DNA of 6,758 nt from an uncultured Blautia sp. (GCA_902476765.1 CABSEJ010000169.1:1-6758); one strand, 5' to 3'; shown: positions 1 to 5,493, counted from the stretch's first letter. Translations and numbers: made by a program. Notes: generated by a model not told the origin, from the letters alone.

Positions 1-312
1 GTCAATTTGTCTGACCTTCAGTGCTTCGTGACAGCTTAGATAGATTATCATATCTCCCAGCTCTTGTCAACAGGTTTTTTCCATTTTTTTCAATAAAATC
101 TTGCTAATATCTATTTTTCTTCAAAATAGTCTTTTTAAGGAAAACTTCTGCACTGTGCACAGAGGAAATAGAAAACATTGTCGTAAATTCTTTGGATTTA
201 TCTGTCTGCAATTCAATTAGTCAGCAAAAAAATTGAGGGTATTTGAACTTATATACTTCTTTCTTGCCCGGAGAGGGTAAATTTTATAAACAGCTAAATA
301 TAAACGCAAGAA
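1..312. other. Gene-free, AT-rich intergenic region at left edge
   Basis: No ORF here has a ribosome binding site or a recognisable product on either strand. The stretch is AT-rich with several A and T tracts. Its left third holds a minus-strand promoter (separate entry), so a leftward gene or RNA should begin just beyond the window. A 10-bp perfect palindrome, CTGTGCACAG, lies at 153-162. It could be a protein-binding site, but there is no other support for that. The right end is the downstream flank of the cvpA terminator. Confidence 0.6.
42..70 (-). promoter_or_regulatory. Strong sigma-A-type promoter reading leftwards out of the window
   Basis: On the minus strand a perfect -35 TTGACA (70-65) is followed by TATGATAATCT. 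The -10 is either GATAAT (49-44, 15-nt spacer, 5/6 match) or TAATCT (47-42, 17-nt spacer, preceded by TG at the extended -10 position). Just upstream (71-100) are two A tracts in phase-like arrangement, resembling an UP element. Transcription would start near 35 and leave the window, so the product is unknown. Confidence 0.6.
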
Positions 313-333
313 GGGGCTGTTTACAACAGCCCC
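313..333 (-). terminator. Terminator hairpin overlapping the cvpA stop codon
   Basis: On the minus strand, 9-bp arms GGGGCTGTT and AACAGCCCC enclose the triloop GTA. A moderately T-rich tract (TTCTTGCGTTTATATTT) follows. The 5' arm is formed by the last cvpA codons, and the TAA stop (323-321) begins in the loop. It would end the DUF5711-cvpA transcript. The weak point is the T tract, which is interrupted by G and C. Confidence 0.6.
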
Positions 334-1019
334 AAAAATATCTCCGCCAAAAGATTATTCTGATACAAATAGCCCGTAACCTGGTTCTCCTTTATCAGAG
401 AAATTCCTGTTCTGGCCCACTGGGTATCCCAGAATAGGGAAAGCACAAGAAAAATTATCCACACAATAAACAGACCTTGCACAGCCCCCAATACAGCGCC
501 TCCCACCCGGTTAATAAAGCTTAAGACAGGCAGAGAAAAAATACCGTTCAGCAAACCGCTTATCAGATGAAGAATCACACTTACTACAATGAAAGTAAGA
601 ATCAGCCCGATAATTCCTAAAGCCACAGAAGCAATGCTGTGAGATATATACTCGCCAAAACTTTCTGCCAGAAAGTGACTGTAGCCTTCGGCATTATTAT
701 TCTCCAGAAGCTTTTCCCGGATTCCCTCCGGCAGCGGCAGGCTTTCAATAAAACGGCTTTGGGTCTCCGGCTCTATTTTCTCGTCCAGTTTCAGTTCCGT
801 ATTTTCGGTAATACTTTCCTCGCATTTTTCCTGAATCACATCGTAAACCGGAGTATTTTCCTGTAAAAATTCTGTGACATAAGGATTTATGATAAATCCC
901 AAAATCAGAGTTAATATTACGGAGGCCAGTGAAAAGGCCGTGCGTATCATTCCTCTTTGGATTCCGTTAAAAACATAGCCCACCGGAATCGCTAATATCA
1001 CTATAGTCAACCAATTCAT
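321..1019 (-). CDS. cvpA: CvpA family integral membrane protein
   Basis: A 232-residue membrane protein of the CvpA/colicin V production family. The general role of the family is poorly defined: it is linked to colicin V export in E. coli and to envelope stress tolerance. Hydrophobic segments lie at about residues 2-19, 25-47, 127-158 and 168-196. The last contains the family-typical INRVGGAVLGAVQGL motif (169-183), with a small-residue glycine pattern. Between helices 2 and 3 is a hydrophilic ~75-residue insert rich in Glu, Gln and Asn, which should form a soluble loop. The ATG has an AGGTGA ribosome binding site 6 nt upstream, and the DUF5711 stop is 26 nt further up, so the two genes are almost certainly cotranscribed. 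The gene ends inside a terminator hairpin. Family membership is clear from the topology and C-terminal motif; the biochemical activity is unknown. Confidence 0.88.
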   Translation of the reverse strand: MNWLTIVILAIPVGYVFNGIQRGMIRTAFSLASVILTLILGFIINPYVTEFLQENTPVYDVIQEKCEESITENTELKLDEKIEPETQSRFIESLPLPEGIREKLLENNNAEGYSHFLAESFGEYISHSIASVALGIIGLILTFIVVSVILHLISGLLNGIFSLPVLSFINRVGGAVLGAVQGLFIVWIIFLVLSLFWDTQWARTGISLIKENQVTGYLYQNNLLAEIFLGLL

Positions 1020-1045
1020 CTTGTCTCACCTGTCTTTCGTGCCTG

Positions 1046-2257
1046 TCACCATTTTAATTTAATTGTCTCAATACCGTTTTCCGAAACAAGAAGATACCTG
1101 TTCTTTGCCATCTGGAACAGTCTCTTGACTGCTCCCTCTTTCACTTTACCGTCAAACTCTAATCTGCCGCTGAGGTTATACATCTGCACCTGCTGTGCAT
1201 CAAAAAGAATTATCCTTTCTCCGCTGAGAGAAATACTTTCATACTCCTGTCCAAACCCCTGGCTGAACTTTTCTCTTCCCGATGCCTCATAGAGCTTCAT
1301 GACATAAGGTTCTTCCTTACTGTCTCCATTGATTACCATACCAAAATATTCCTCATCATGAAAAGTGCTGACAATTTCCGATTCAGCTTCCCTATTCAAA
1401 TTTTCCTCTGGCACACTTTCTCCCTGGAAAACAGAAAAACCATCGTCCCGAAAGGCCACACAGGTTCCCTGGTTCAGATAAAAAAGTTCCGGTATCAGCG
1501 TATCCTGGTATGTAAAATCTGACACAATATTGTCCTCTTTATCCTGTCCCTGGTCTCCAAAATTATAGAAAACCACCCGACTGTTTATATTGCCCTCCTC
1601 TATATTGAGAAAGGAAACCCCGATTACTTCTCCTCCGGGAGAAACTGCCAAATCCAAAGGATAACCTGTATTCTCCATCCTGGTCTGATTCTCCACAATC
1701 GTGCTTCCGTCTGAGGCATAATAATTCACCCATGTACGCTCTCCGTCCTCCAATATAGCACCAACAGAACCTCTCTGGGAAATGTCCACCTTTAAAATAG
1801 GAAATTTGGCAGCAATAGAACCCAGGGGGCCATCCCTATTCACCACATACATGGAGGTTCCCCTTCTATCGTAAATAACTGCCGTTTCCCCTCGAATGAC
1901 ACAATCCGGATTACTCATCTCATAGTTTTGGCTCCAAAGAACCGTTCCGGCCTGTGATACCAAAGTAACGCCTTCGTTTCCATATTTCAAAAAGCTATCT
2001 CCCAGCTTGGCATAATCAGAGGACTGAGTATCTTCATTTTCCACTGTAGAAAGCACCTGGTAATTCTGATCCACATGAAGCCACAGAGTCAGGAAAATTA
2101 TCACTCCCAGCAGAACCACCGCCGCCGCCAGAAGCAAGGACTTTTTTATCCTTACATGCCTCAGGCGGCTAAGGCGAAATTTATAAAGCTCCAAAATCTT
2201 ATTTCCCTGGCTGTCCTTTCCTCTGCTCCTAAATTTCATATATTGTTTTAAATCCAT
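1046..2257 (-). CDS. DUF5711 family single-pass membrane protein, probable extracellular beta-propeller
   Basis: A 403-residue protein I recognise as DUF5711, a family typical of Lachnospiraceae and with no established function. A strongly basic cytoplasmic N-terminus (about residues 8-39, many Lys/Arg) precedes one membrane helix (about 38-61, LLLAAAVVLLGVIIFLTLWL). By the positive-inside rule, the remaining ~340 residues lie outside. That part shows repeated short beta-strand patterns with turn motifs such as SQAGTVLWSQ, NRDGPLGS, SPGGEVIGVSF and NLSGRLEFDG, consistent with WD40/PQQ-like propeller blades. No catalytic motif was seen. The ATG follows AAGGAAG with a 6-nt spacer. It is followed by cvpA after 26 nt and preceded by a structured leader with its own promoter. 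Its likely role is an envelope or sensory scaffold acting with CvpA; this is inference from co-location only. Confidence 0.85.
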   Translation of the reverse strand: MDLKQYMKFRSRGKDSQGNKILELYKFRLSRLRHVRIKKSLLLAAAVVLLGVIIFLTLWLHVDQNYQVLSTVENEDTQSSDYAKLGDSFLKYGNEGVTLVSQAGTVLWSQNYEMSNPDCVIRGETAVIYDRRGTSMYVVNRDGPLGSIAAKFPILKVDISQRGSVGAILEDGERTWVNYYASDGSTIVENQTRMENTGYPLDLAVSPGGEVIGVSFLNIEEGNINSRVVFYNFGDQGQDKEDNIVSDFTYQDTLIPELFYLNQGTCVAFRDDGFSVFQGESVPEENLNREAESEIVSTFHDEEYFGMVINGDSKEEPYVMKLYEASGREKFSQGFGQEYESISLSGERIILFDAQQVQMYNLSGRLEFDGKVKEGAVKRLFQMAKNRYLLVSENGIETIKLKW

Positions 2258-2280
2258 AAATTTCTTCCTTAACGTATTTA

Positions 2281-2504
2281 CTAGGAAAGCCCCGGACTGC
2301 TGCTATGCAGACGCCAAACCGGCTTGCACAGATGCATAACATGTCCGTTTACTATCTGTAAAAAGTACTGGCTCACCTGAACAAAAGTACATTTGATCCT
2401 CCGTTCAGAAATAATCCAATCCCCAGGCAAAAATATACTTATCTCGTCCAAGAAGCACTTCCATCTCTGGATATGGATATATTTCCCTCTTTGCCTCGAG
2501 ATGT
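2281..2504 (-). ncRNA. Structured leader RNA or small RNA upstream of the DUF5711 gene
   Basis: A transcript starting near 2504 from the promoter at 2511-2539 would carry a long 5' hairpin. ATCTCGAGGCAAA (2502-2490) pairs with TTTGCCTGGGGAT (2431-2419) with one G-G mismatch. A second stem, CTGAAC (2408-2403) with GTTCAG (2382-2377), follows, then CAGAT/ATCTG (about 2358-2330) and TATGCA/TGCATA (about 2338-2305). The 5' ATCTCG has two competing partners, GAGATG at 2467-2462 and CGAGAT at 2446-2441, so alternative folds are possible. It matches no riboswitch or 6S/SRP RNA that I recognise. A frame open over 2281-2520 has no ribosome binding site and an atypical Trp/Cys/Arg-rich translation, so I do not call it as a gene. 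It could be a regulatory leader, an independent small RNA, or simply the 5' region of the small ORF at 2303-2392. Confidence 0.4.
2303..2392 (-). CDS. Putative 29-residue small ORF or leader peptide
   Basis: An ATG at 2392 is preceded by GGAGGA with a spacing of about 5 nt (GGAGGATCAAATG), the best ribosome binding site in this interval. The frame runs 29 codons to TAG at 2303. The peptide begins MYFCSGEPVLFTD and ends ASVQAGLASA. It has two cysteines (residues 4 and 18), no membrane helix, no signal peptide and no similarity I recognise. The ribosome binding site and start codon lie in the loop of the stem at 2408-2403/2382-2377, and the stop falls in the 3' arm of another stem. Translation could therefore influence folding upstream of the DUF5711 gene, whose start is 45 nt further on. 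It may be a leader peptide, a small secreted or cytosolic peptide, or chance. The ribosome binding site and upstream promoter favour real translation, but no homologue is known to me. Confidence 0.35.
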   Translation of the reverse strand: MYFCSGEPVLFTDSKRTCYASVQAGLASA

Positions 2505-2510
2505 AACGTA

Positions 2511-2539
2511 AGTATAGCACAAATATTTACGGGAGTAAA
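2511..2539 (-). promoter_or_regulatory. Extended -10 promoter for the leader and DUF5711-cvpA
   Basis: On the minus strand, TTTACT (2539-2534, 4/6 match to TTGACA), a 17-nt spacer, then TGCTATACT, an extended -10 with TATACT (2516-2511, 5/6). The expected start is about 2504. The -35 lies inside the last codons of the LysM gene, so the downstream genes have their own promoter in addition to any readthrough. Confidence 0.55.
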
Positions 2540-3918
2540 ATTTTTTGTCCGGGATAAATCAAATCATTTACGGATAAATGATTTAACTCGCAGATTTCCC
2601 GCACTTTAGCCGTACTTCCGTAATTCTTGATACTGATTTTTGTTATAGTATCTCCCTGCCGAATAGTATAGGAGACGTGGCCCTCCGTCTGGCTTTCTGT
2701 GGAAGCCTCCCCTGAGCCGGTCTGATTTTCTGTATTCGTGTTCCCATCTTCCAGGCCGTCCTCTGCGTTATCTCTTTGTCCCTGGTCTTCCCCATTTTCG
2801 CTTCCTGTAGTTTGTCCAGAAGAATCCTGACTATTCTTATTTGGAGCGGCAGCATCTGTGTTTCCACTATCTGTATTCTCAGAAGACGCCTGACCATCTA
2901 CATTTCCGGCAGAAGTTTCCTGATCGTCTCCACTTTTTCCTTCGGAGGTACCGGAAGTTTCCTCTTCATTCCCGGCAGTATTTCCCTGCCCTTTCGTATC
3001 CTGCAGTCCGGAATCTTCCTGCTCACTTTCATTTCCGGACTGCTCCGGGTTTTCCGATACCCCTCCATTGACAGGGTAAACTTCATTCTCATCTCCGGAC
3101 TTTCGGTTATTATCTATTTCTGCAATGGCCTCCTGGGTATTTTTCAGTTTATTGTAATCATTCAAATATAAAACTCCTACAGCCAGAACAGCCACTGCAG
3201 CACAGACTCCTGCTGTCTTAAACAAGGGAAAGCTTCCCTTCTGCTTCTCCTCTTTTTTGTTTTTCTCCACCTTTTTCCGAAAGCTGTGGACTGCAGAATC
3301 GTCCACCTCTTCACTTTTTTTCTCCTGTCGCTGGTTTTGCGCTATAAGGAAGCTGTGCATAGGCTCATTTTTTTCATAGTACACATAAAATCCGGTCTGC
3401 CGGGACATTTGTCCTTCCTCATACCGGTAAAAAGCTTCTTCCTTTTCCAAAGGCTCCATGACAAACAATATTTTATCGCTGCCCCCGAAATGGTTCAGGT
3501 GGGTTTTGCAAATAATTTCATGCAGCTCCATAGAGCAGCCCGGTATGGATAAATACCACCCCACAACCTCCTGGTCCGGAAAATATTCTTTGTTTTTCTC
3601 ATATACATGATTCCAAATTTCCTGGGTAAATTCTAAATGCTCCTGGCTTACCTCCATATCAGGCAGGGCAACAGCACTTTTTACAAACAAATAGGAAATC
3701 CCTTCTCTCCAATTGGCCTGCCCCAAAAGAATAGCTGCTATTCCCTTGTGAGAATTTTCAGATGAGATTCTACAAAGGTAAGTATACGCATAATCTTCTA
3801 TATAGATTTTCTGAGAGCTTCCCACCTCTCCTATCTGCCGTATGTTGTTGGGAATACGGAAAAACGCTTCGTTCCCCTCTGGCTTTTGTTTTTCCTTTTC
3901 GTAGACAATTTCTATCAT
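2527..3918 (-). CDS. MPN/JAB-like domain, membrane helix, acidic linker and C-terminal LysM protein
   Basis: A 463-residue protein starting at the ATG at 3918; the alternative GTG at 3930 adds four residues but lies inside the ribosome binding site. Residue numbers here use the GTG form, so subtract 4. Residues about 40-197 resemble a JAB/MPN fold: a strand and helix ending in GIAAILLG (63-70), then EVVGWYLSIPG (121-131) where JAMM proteases have VVGWYHSHPG, then KILFVMEP. All expected metal ligands are absent, so it is probably a non-catalytic pseudo-MPN. A Lys/Arg-rich stretch (about 201-232) precedes one membrane helix (about 235-255), placing the N-domain in the cytoplasm. A Gly/Ser/Asn/Glu/Asp/Gln/Thr-rich acidic linker (about 268-417) leads to a LysM domain (419-467, VSYTIRQGDTITKIS to IYPGQKILLP) that should bind peptidoglycan. 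SpoVID also ends in a LysM after an acidic region but lacks a membrane helix, so only a loose analogy can be drawn. The gene is divergent from yyaC. Confidence 0.8.
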   Translation of the reverse strand: MIEIVYEKEKQKPEGNEAFFRIPNNIRQIGEVGSSQKIYIEDYAYTYLCRISSENSHKGIAAILLGQANWREGISYLFVKSAVALPDMEVSQEHLEFTQEIWNHVYEKNKEYFPDQEVVGWYLSIPGCSMELHEIICKTHLNHFGGSDKILFVMEPLEKEEAFYRYEEGQMSRQTGFYVYYEKNEPMHSFLIAQNQRQEKKSEEVDDSAVHSFRKKVEKNKKEEKQKGSFPLFKTAGVCAAVAVLAVGVLYLNDYNKLKNTQEAIAEIDNNRKSGDENEVYPVNGGVSENPEQSGNESEQEDSGLQDTKGQGNTAGNEEETSGTSEGKSGDDQETSAGNVDGQASSENTDSGNTDAAAPNKNSQDSSGQTTGSENGEDQGQRDNAEDGLEDGNTNTENQTGSGEASTESQTEGHVSYTIRQGDTITKISIKNYGSTAKVREICELNHLSVNDLIYPGQKILLP

Positions 3919-3951
3919 AACATAAGTCACCCCTTTTTAAGGAAAAGGATA
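3919..3951 (-). promoter_or_regulatory. Ribosome binding site that decides the LysM gene start, and tentative -10
   Basis: On the minus strand AAAGGGGTGA (3936-3927) is a near-perfect anti-16S match. It sits 8 nt before the ATG at 3918, whereas the in-frame GTG at 3930-3928 is part of the ribosome binding site itself. This favours the ATG. Further upstream TGCTATCCT gives a possible extended -10 (TATCCT, 3951-3946), but no good -35 stands 17 nt above it. The promoter part is therefore weak. Confidence 0.45.
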
Positions 3952-3960
3952 GCACATAGT

Positions 3961-3980
3961 TTCTGCGAAATTTAGCAGAA
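3961..3980. promoter_or_regulatory. 20-bp near-perfect palindrome between divergent genes, candidate operator
   Basis: TTCTGCGAAATTTAGCAGAA is symmetric at 9 of 10 base pairs, the exception being one G/A mismatch flanking the central AAATTT. It lies between the divergently transcribed LysM gene and yyaC, over the expected -35 area of the LysM gene. A dimeric regulator could bind here. A second, looser inverted pair, TTTAAC (4002-4007) and GTTAAA (4022-4027), lies closer to yyaC. No convincing -35/-10 for yyaC, of vegetative or sporulation type, could be identified. Confidence 0.4.
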
Positions 3981-4117
3981 TAAGAGGATAGGAAAAAACT
4001 TTTTAACGACAAATTTTCCCTGTTAAATCCAACCGGAGATTTTCAGGGCTGCTCCTGGGATAAAGAAGAAAAAAGAGGAAAGAATATAGAAATAAAAGTT
4101 CTAGAAAGGATAGAAAT

Positions 4118-4792
4118 ATGCCGACTTGTAAAGAAAACACTTACTACATTGAAAATAAGCGGGCCGGAGCTGATATGAAGCTGGGCGCCCTGCTTTTTCA
4201 TATTCTTACATCCTTTGAAAAAGATTTTCAGGACCTGGTGATTCTCTGCATCGGAAGCGACCGGATTACCGGAGATAGTCTCGGTCCTCTTGTAGGGCAC
4301 AGTCTGTCTAAAACCCCTTTAAAGTCAACCTGGGTATATGGTACGCTGAACCATCCGGTACATGCTTTAAACTTAGACGAAACTGTAAATATGGTACGGC
4401 AGCGCCATCCGGAGAGCCTTGTCCTGGCCATAGACGCCTCTTTAGGCAGCAGGCGGCATCTGGGATGTCTGACCATAACCAGAGGTTCTTTAGAGCCGGG
4501 TCTGGGTGTGCGGAAAAAATTACAGCCCGTAGGAGATATTTCCATCACGGGCATTGTCAACACTTCCGGAACCTTTGACCATTTCAGTCTTCAGACTACC
4601 CGGCTGGCCACAGTGGTAGGTATGGCCGATTCCATTGTTTCCGGAATTCAGCTGGCTCACCGTCAATACTTCGGTCTGCCTTTCCTTCCCAGGCTCCCTT
4701 TCTTCCAGCCGGAGCCGGAACGGACCCGCAGCTTCACAAAATCCGTTCCTTTTTCGGAAGCTGCATTTTCTTCCCCAAAGGGCAGGATATAA
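4118..4792 (+). CDS. yyaC: YyaC-type sporulation protein (DUF1256, GPR/HybD-like fold)
   Basis: A 224-residue member of the YyaC/DUF1256 family, found only in spore formers and related to the germination protease and hydrogenase-maturation protease fold. Its activity is unproven. Family motifs seen are CIGSDRITGDSLGPLVG (44-60), TLNHPVHALNL (76-86), IDASLG (105-110), VGDISITGIVN (138-148) and the C-terminal helix TTRLATVVGMADSIVSGI (160-177). Asp53 and Asp106 are in positions that could correspond to the acidic pair of GPR-like proteases; this is inference. The ATG has AGAAAGGA 7 nt upstream. The recognisable domain ends near residue 185. The last ~43 residues, Pro/Phe/Ser-rich, overlap the 3' end of the HD gene on the other strand and contain terminator-like inverted repeats, so this tail may be a recent extension. 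No membrane segment or signal peptide is present. Confidence 0.88.
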   Translation: MPTCKENTYYIENKRAGADMKLGALLFHILTSFEKDFQDLVILCIGSDRITGDSLGPLVGHSLSKTPLKSTWVYGTLNHPVHALNLDETVNMVRQRHPESLVLAIDASLGSRRHLGCLTITRGSLEPGLGVRKKLQPVGDISITGIVNTSGTFDHFSLQTTRLATVVGMADSIVSGIQLAHRQYFGLPFLPRLPFFQPEPERTRSFTKSVPFSEAAFSSPKGRI

Positions 4793-5364
4793 TCCTGATG
4801 GCGGTAACCTTTTCCGAAAACCTTCCGGATGATTCTTTTTATCAAAAGGTAAGCGCCTCCCGGAAACCAAAGCCTGTAATAGTACTTGCCTATTTCACAG
4901 GTACCGCAATATTTATCAGTCAGGGTGATAATCCAGGTTTCCCAGTGGGTTGGAGGAATGGGAGTGACAGGAAACATATGTTTCAAAATCATCTCCTCCT
5001 CCAGCTTATTTAATTTAAAATATTTTTTTGCATTGTGCAGGGCTCTGCCGGGATGGGTCATAGCATGGACCGGATCCCCGGTTTTCTTTCTGTGTTCTCT
5101 CCAATCGTACAGAAATAAATCGTGGAGCATTCCGGCCCTGGCTGCACTTCTGGCATCCAGGTGAAAAAATTTACAGATTCTGTAATTATAGTAGGCCACA
5201 TTCAAACAGTGTTGATAACAGGTTGTCTCACAGTGGTGGGGATATTTTTTCATCTGCAATACATAAGGATGATGGACAAGGTCCTTGATGTAACTGTAAA
5301 ATTCCTGATTACTCCCCTGCTTTTCCCTGGCCTCTCTTTTTTTCCTTTTTCTGAAACTACTCAC
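4663..5364 (-). CDS. HD domain-containing protein, predicted metal-dependent phosphohydrolase
   Basis: A 233-residue HD-superfamily protein. The signature residues are complete: His52, the His81-Asp82 pair (GMLHDLFLYDW), His104 (MTHPGRA), His129 (LKHMFP) and Asp150 (TLTDKYC). These would bind one or two metal ions and hydrolyse a phosphoester, but the substrate cannot be told. The N-terminus is basic (MSSFRKRKKREAREK) and soluble. The start is GTG, supported by AGGAGG with a 7-nt spacer. Recognisable HD sequence ends near residue 185. The last ~43 residues, basic and Gly/Ser/Lys-rich, are antisense to the end of yyaC. It lies downstream of the transketolase genes but behind a strong terminator, so it needs readthrough or a promoter in 5365-5436, where I see no clear one. 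The domain call is firm; the physiological role is unknown. Confidence 0.82.
   Translation of the reverse strand: MSSFRKRKKREAREKQGSNQEFYSYIKDLVHHPYVLQMKKYPHHCETTCYQHCLNVAYYNYRICKFFHLDARSAARAGMLHDLFLYDWREHRKKTGDPVHAMTHPGRALHNAKKYFKLNKLEEEMILKHMFPVTPIPPTHWETWIITLTDKYCGTCEIGKYYYRLWFPGGAYLLIKRIIRKVFGKGYRHQDYILPFGEENAASEKGTDFVKLRVRSGSGWKKGSLGRKGRPKY
4717..4764 (+). terminator. Two interlocked inverted repeats, possible yyaC terminator or pseudoknot, inside the gene overlap
   Basis: GGAACGGA (4717-4724) pairs with TCCGTTCC (4742-4749), followed on the plus strand by TTTTTC (4750-4755). GCAGCTTC (4728-4735) pairs with GAAGCTGC (4757-4764), followed by ATTTTCTTCC. Both are perfect 8-bp repeats in a-b-a'-b' order, so they are mutually exclusive hairpins or an H-type pseudoknot with 3-, 6- and 7-nt connectors. 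The T tracts fit termination of rightward transcription, yet the element lies upstream of the yyaC stop codon at 4790-4792. Confidence 0.45.
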
Positions 5365-5436
5365 TCCGGTTCCTCCTGACTATATTTTGTTCTCCTGCCT
5401 CTGTTCCCTGCATCCTCTGATTTAAAAATAGCAGAA

Positions 5437-5493
5437 AAGCCGCTGCATTAAGCGAACTTCCTCAGAGGATTGTTGCGCTTAATACAGCAGCTT
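5437..5493 (-). terminator. Strong intrinsic terminator after the transketolase genes
   Basis: On the minus strand an 18-bp stem (5493-5476 with 5454-5437) has only two G-U wobbles and no mismatch. The 21-nt loop has a small inner helix, TCCT/AGGA. It is followed by TTTTCTGCTATTTTTAAA. The hairpin begins 31 nt after the transketolase stop codon and ends that transcription unit. Confidence 0.85.

Noticed and set aside
131..144. 14-nt sequence CTTTTTAAGGAAAA repeated at 3933-3946
   Set aside because: Identical but AT-rich and simple. One copy overlaps a ribosome binding site region and the other has no matching context, so chance is the better explanation.
153..162. Perfect palindrome CTGTGCACAG in the left intergenic region
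   Set aside because: Only 10 bp and not placed at a promoter element; recorded in the region entry but too short to call an operator.
2281..2504. Possible 6S or SRP RNA
   Set aside because: The ends do not pair into one long rod with a central bubble as 6S RNA requires, and the conserved SRP helix-8 sequence is absent.
2281..2520. 79-codon open frame on the minus strand in the leader interval
   Set aside because: It opens with GTG without a ribosome binding site, overlaps the -10 element at its start, and encodes a Trp/Cys/Arg-rich sequence with no domain. The shorter frame at 2303-2392 has the good ribosome binding site.
2643..3171. Several open frames on both strands across the LysM linker region
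   Set aside because: The low-complexity acidic linker lacks stops in other frames by composition; none has a ribosome binding site or recognisable protein.
3928..3930. GTG start for the LysM gene
   Set aside because: The GTG is inside the AAAGGGGTGA ribosome binding site; the ATG four codons later has proper spacing.
4228..4870. Minus-strand frames of 111 and 116 codons opposite yyaC
   Set aside because: They are antisense to clearly conserved YyaC motifs, have no ribosome binding site and give Arg/Pro-rich translations typical of shadow frames.
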